Assembly: GCA_900550165.1 (NCBI GenBank)
Contig: URQY01000001.1
Location: 1-64,000 of the forward strand
Reading direction: 5' to 3'
Length of the DNA: 64,000 bases
Source: an uncultured Eubacteriales bacterium
GTDB lineage: Bacteria > Bacillota > Clostridia > Oscillospirales > Oscillospiraceae
Of the stretch, positions 61,256-64,000 are shown in pieces (position 1 is the stretch's first letter; each line of letters starts with the position of its first letter). The notes under the pieces are model-generated. The model made no database searches. It was not told the origin of the DNA and saw only the letters and a program-made list of their open reading frames with translations. The translations under genes and the position numbers were made by a program.

Positions 61256-61731
61256 GCCGGACGACCGGCAGACGACCAAAAGCAGGCCACAAACAAACGA
61301 CCACAGAAAGGAGGTGACGACCGTGGCATGGCTGCAAGTGCATCAGACACTCAAGGATCACCGCAAACTGTTCGACGCTGCTGACCAGCTCGAAGTCGAG
61401 CCGCCGCACATGATGGGGCTGCTCGTCTCGTTCTGGCTGTGGGCCCTCGACAACGCCCCGACCGGCAGCCTCGTCGACATCACGCCGCGCATGATCTCGC
61501 GGGCCGCTCAGTGGGACGGAGACCCCGAAAAGCTGGCGAAAACGCTGATCCGGGCGGGCTGGATCGACGAAAAAGAGGACGGGGCGCTCGAGATCCACGA
61601 CTGGTACGAGTACGCCGGCAAGCTGATCGACCAGCGGCAAGCCGAGAAAGAGCGCTCCCGCAGTCGCCGGGCCGCTGCTGCGGCGTCTGCCGACGCCTCG
61701 CCGGACGACCCAACGCCGACCGCCGGACGAC
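61256..61731. repeat. GCCGGACGAC repeats around the replisome organizer start
   Basis: GCCGGACGAC occurs at 61256-61265, 61700-61709 and 61722-61731, and the first and third are parts of longer near-repeats (GACCGCCGGACGACYGGCAR). Short repeats in or beside a phage initiator gene can be origin sites. In such high-GC coding DNA, chance is possible. Confidence 0.35.
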
Positions 61732-62174
61732 TGGCAAACAGCCGCAAGAAAGCCGGAGGCAGAGTAGACCAGAGTAGAGAAGATAAGACAAGAGAAGGTA
61801 ATACACCCCCTTCCCCCTCTGACGAGGGGAGTGACGGCGGCACGAAGTCGCTCGTCGAGGCCAGATTTCTCGAGTTCTGGAAAGCCTACCCGAAAAAGAC
61901 CGGCAAGCAGTACGCTCTGAAGGCGTGGAACAAGATCAAGCCCACCGCTGAGCTCCACGAGAGGATCATGCAGGCGGTCGACGCTCAGAAGCGGAGCGAC
62001 CAGTGGCGCCGGGAGAATGGGCGCTACATACCGAACCCGAGCACATGGCTCAACGGCGGCTACTGGGACAACGAGGAGGTGAACGAAGGTGCAGAAAATC
62101 AGCGAGATCCTGAACAGCCAGACAGCTCCGGCCGAGACTGGGGCAAGGGCTTCAAGCCGGCCGACGACGAGTGA
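61323..62174 (+). CDS. Phage replisome organizer/DnaD-like protein
   Basis: This 283-residue protein has a winged-helix N-terminus (MAWLQVHQTLKDHRKLFDAA, then MMGLLVSFWLWALDNAP) of the phage replisome organizer type. A low-complexity linker follows, then a C-terminal part (FWKAYPKKTGKQYALKAWNK) usual in replication proteins. GTG 61323 is 8 bases after AAGGAGG. It overlaps the DnaC-like gene by 86 bases. Confidence 0.85.
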   Translation: MAWLQVHQTLKDHRKLFDAADQLEVEPPHMMGLLVSFWLWALDNAPTGSLVDITPRMISRAAQWDGDPEKLAKTLIRAGWIDEKEDGALEIHDWYEYAGKLIDQRQAEKERSRSRRAAAAASADASPDDPTPTAGRLANSRKKAGGRVDQSREDKTREGNTPPSPSDEGSDGGTKSLVEARFLEFWKAYPKKTGKQYALKAWNKIKPTAELHERIMQAVDAQKRSDQWRRENGRYIPNPSTWLNGGYWDNEEVNEGAENQRDPEQPDSSGRDWGKGFKPADDE

Positions 62175-63054
62175 CGCCGGTAACTGGATCTGGAGCAACG
62201 ACGAGCGCCTCGCCGGCCGTCCCGGAGTACCTGAGCCCGTCCCCTGCGAGTTCTGCGGCGCCCTGCGCTACCACAAGGGCATCCCGCTCGGCAACCGCAT
62301 CCTCTGGCCTCCCTACGGAGCCGAGCGATGCACCTGCCCCGAGGCCGTGGCTGCCTATGAGAAGGTGAAGGCAGAGCGCGAAGCTGCTGAGGCCGCAGCC
62401 GCCAAGGCTGAGGAGGAGAAGAAAATGCGGGATCGCATCAAGCGCATCGTCGGCGAGTCAGGCATGGGCGACCGTTTCCTGCGGCGCACCTTCTCCACCT
62501 TCCAACTCACCGACGACAACAAGCGAGCAGCGGCAGCCGCCCGGCGCTATGCCGAAGGCTTCGACGCCATGCTGCCGCAGCCCGGCCGTCAGGAACCCGG
62601 CCGCAACGGTCTGTTTATCGCGGGCCCGCCGGGCACCGGCAAGACCCACCTCGCCGCTGCCATCGCCAACCACCTGATCGCGCAAGGCAAGCCGGTCATC
62701 TGCATGACGATGATCGACCTGCTGGAGCGCATCAAGCGCACCTACTCCACGACCGGCGGCAGCGAGAGCGACGTCCTGAAGATCTACAAGACCGTCCCAC
62801 TCCTCGTGATCGACGACATCGGCAAGGAGCCGCCGACCGAGTGGGCGATCTCCACGGTCTACAACATCATCAACGGCCGCTATGAGGCATACCTGCCGAC
62901 CATAGTGACCACCAACTACGACACCGAGGCCCTGATCGACCGCATGACGCCGCGAGAAAGCCACGACAGCATGACGGCCCGGGCCACCATCGACCGGCTC
63001 ATGGAAATGTGCAGGGGCATCACCCTCACCGGCCAGAGCTGGCGCTCACGATAG
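62089..63054 (+). CDS. DnaC-like helicase loader ATPase
   Basis: This 321-residue protein has a Cys-containing N-terminus (CEFCGALRY, RCTCP), a coiled-coil, then an AAA+ ATPase with Walker A FIAGPPGTGKTHLA and Walker B LLVIDDIGKE. It should load the replicative helicase with the organizer. GTG 62089 has GGAGG 9 bases before it. Confidence 0.9.
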   Translation: MQKISEILNSQTAPAETGARASSRPTTSDAGNWIWSNDERLAGRPGVPEPVPCEFCGALRYHKGIPLGNRILWPPYGAERCTCPEAVAAYEKVKAEREAAEAAAAKAEEEKKMRDRIKRIVGESGMGDRFLRRTFSTFQLTDDNKRAAAAARRYAEGFDAMLPQPGRQEPGRNGLFIAGPPGTGKTHLAAAIANHLIAQGKPVICMTMIDLLERIKRTYSTTGGSESDVLKIYKTVPLLVIDDIGKEPPTEWAISTVYNIINGRYEAYLPTIVTTNYDTEALIDRMTPRESHDSMTARATIDRLMEMCRGITLTGQSWRSR

Positions 63055-63064
63055 GAGGAACAAC

Positions 63065-63595
63065 ATGAAAAAGGTTTACATCTGCTCCCCGTGCCGCGGG
63101 GACTACGAGAACAACATCCAGCGCGCCAAGGAATACAGCCGCGCGGCTGTGGAGAAGGGCGTCATCCCCGTCACCCCGCACATCTATCTCACGCAGTTCA
63201 TGGACGACAACGTCCCCGAGGAGCGTGAGCTGGCCCTGAAGATCGGCAGCGAGCTGGTGCTCGGCTGCTCCGAGCTGTGGGCCTTCGGTATTGACCACCC
63301 TTCGGCCGGTATGGCTGCGGAGATCGAGCTCGCCACGGCACACGGCATCCCCGTCCGCAACGGCTTCGAGGCCATCAGCGAGCTGAAGCCGGACGAGGAG
63401 CTGGAAAACAGCGAGGAGGACAAGCCGGACATCGGCAGCGTCACGTTGCACCTGCCCGCCTTCAGGGCGATGGCCGTCTGCAACCAGCACCTCGACCACG
63501 GCCCCATCAGCATCGAGCTGGATGGCAGCGTCATCCTCGAGCTCGCCGACCGCCTGATCTCCGATCCGGGCGTCCACATCGAGATCGGAGGCTGA
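63065..63595 (+). CDS. DUF4406/DUF7768-like nucleoside-deoxyribosyltransferase-fold protein
   Basis: The protein's N-terminal 110 residues fit the family: VYICSPCRGDYENNIQRA, then PHIYLTQFMDD and ELWAFGIDHPSAGMAAEIEL. The fold is that of nucleoside 2-deoxyribosyltransferases. The 65-residue C-terminus is acidic and unrecognised. Its substrate is unknown. Confidence 0.75.
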   Translation: MKKVYICSPCRGDYENNIQRAKEYSRAAVEKGVIPVTPHIYLTQFMDDNVPEERELALKIGSELVLGCSELWAFGIDHPSAGMAAEIELATAHGIPVRNGFEAISELKPDEELENSEEDKPDIGSVTLHLPAFRAMAVCNQHLDHGPISIELDGSVILELADRLISDPGVHIEIGG

Positions 63596-63600
63596 ACGCC

Positions 63601-64000
63601 GTGACGAAGTACGACCCGAGAAAGAACGCGGAGGGCTACAACGACCCGACGCCATACGCAGCCGAAAAACACATGATGGCGCAGATCCGCGGCAAGCAGG
63701 CCAGAGTCGCCGGCGGCTACTTCGAGAATATCATCTCGGCCTCGTGCGACTACTACCTCAGCCGCGGCCTCGCCAAGATCGAAAAGACGCCGGAGCCCAT
63801 GAAGCCCCTCGGCGCCAAGAACCGCAAGGGCCAGTTCCTCGCCTGCTATACCAAGCAGGCCCAGCCGGACTATGGCGGCACCCTGAAGGGCGGCCGGAGC
63901 ATCTACTTCGAGGCCAAGCACACCGACGACGAGCGCATCGAGCAGCGCCGGCTCACTCAAGAGCAGCAGGACGACCTCGAGGCCCATCACAACCTCGGCG
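63601..64000 (+). CDS. RecU-like Holliday junction resolvase (partial)
   Basis: GTG 63601, with GGAGG 9 bases upstream, opens a frame that runs to the window end (133 residues). The later part, PDYGGTLKGGRSIYFEAKHT, then ERIEQRRLTQEQQDDLEAH, matches RecU-like resolvases, with the PD...E.K catalytic residues. The N-terminal 70 residues are phage-specific. The C-terminus is outside the window. Confidence 0.82.
   Translation, partial: MTKYDPRKNAEGYNDPTPYAAEKHMMAQIRGKQARVAGGYFENIISASCDYYLSRGLAKIEKTPEPMKPLGAKNRKGQFLACYTKQAQPDYGGTLKGGRSIYFEAKHTDDERIEQRRLTQEQQDDLEAHHNLG

Larger units (their letters stand above)
54280..64000 (+). mobile_element. Siphovirus-like prophage, early/replication module (right end outside window)
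   Basis: All genes here are on the plus strand, tightly packed and often overlapping, with very high GC and strong ribosome sites. Gp157, ERF, SSB, replisome organizer, DnaC-like and RecU-like genes in that order are a standard temperate siphovirus replication module. No integrase, repressor or capsid gene is visible, so the left boundary near 54180-54280 is inferred from the change in content. Confidence 0.8.

Noticed and set aside
54180..64000. Integrase or repressor for the prophage
   Set aside because: I looked on both strands for tyrosine or serine integrase and CI-like signatures and found none; only the small HTH protein at 54292 is a possible regulator.
1..64000. CRISPR array, rRNA or tRNA genes
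   Set aside because: No regularly spaced repeats of CRISPR size and no tRNA or rRNA signature were noticed by eye; a covariance-model search would be needed to exclude tRNAs.

Overview
This 64 kb window reads as chromosome from a spore-forming, anaerobic, high-GC Clostridia species, most likely Oscillospiraceae (Clostridium cluster IV). The core genes have the gene order and protein types of that group: IspH fused to S1 domains, CdaA-CdaR, RemA, GerW (YtfJ), a PrkC/PrpC pair, and a Cat1/But-type CoA-transferase as in gut butyrate producers. The organism call is an inference from family recognition, not from a database search.

The left part (1 to about 16216) is a mosaic accessory island. Its AT-richer left end is a minus-strand defence cluster: an Mrr-like nuclease cut by the window edge, a GmrSD-like DUF262/DUF1524 protein, and a Hachiman pair (HamB helicase and HamA DUF1837). 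Upstream of these lie a collapsed type I restriction locus (an hsdM start fused to an hsdR tail), an HTH protein and an NBR1-Ig-like protein. Next come recombinase wreckage and a second cluster: a HEPN/MNT toxin-antitoxin pair, a Fic protein and a membrane protein. The remainder is plasmid or ICE backbone: mobC with an oriT-like region, an AbrB plus HipA-like pair, a RepA_N fragment, a TnpV-like protein and ParB. The island ends inside a 5'-truncated manganese-catalase/CotJC gene.

The middle part (16630 to 54180) is ordinary chromosome. It holds a lipoprotein, an Rrf2 regulator divergent from cysK, and a long minus-strand translation, cell-cycle and signalling run (rpoZ, gmk, remA, priA, def, fmt, rsmB, rlmN, prpC, prkC, rsgA). 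Further along are cdaA/cdaR, a cysteine desulfurase with DUF3343, ispD/ispF and carD, the CoA-transferase, and a second long operon from a site-2 protease through scpA/scpB, gerW, dacF and cmk to ispH-S1. A metQNI methionine transporter operon follows, transcribed leftward behind a short methionine-rich leader ORF and an intrinsic terminator.

The right part (about 54280 to 64000, all plus strand, very high GC) is the early/replication module of a siphovirus-like prophage: small hypothetical proteins, a DEDD exonuclease, a cell-wall hydrolase, Gp157, ERF recombinase, SSB, a replisome organizer, a DnaC-like ATPase and a RecU-like resolvase cut by the window end. No integrase, repressor or structural gene is in view.

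The strongest leads are the Met-rich leader peptide and attenuator before metQNI, the four-gene Hachiman/GmrSD-like/Mrr operon, the three-segment RNA switch before 9117, the interruption of cotJC by the island, and an apparent CTG start on a pseudouridine synthase.
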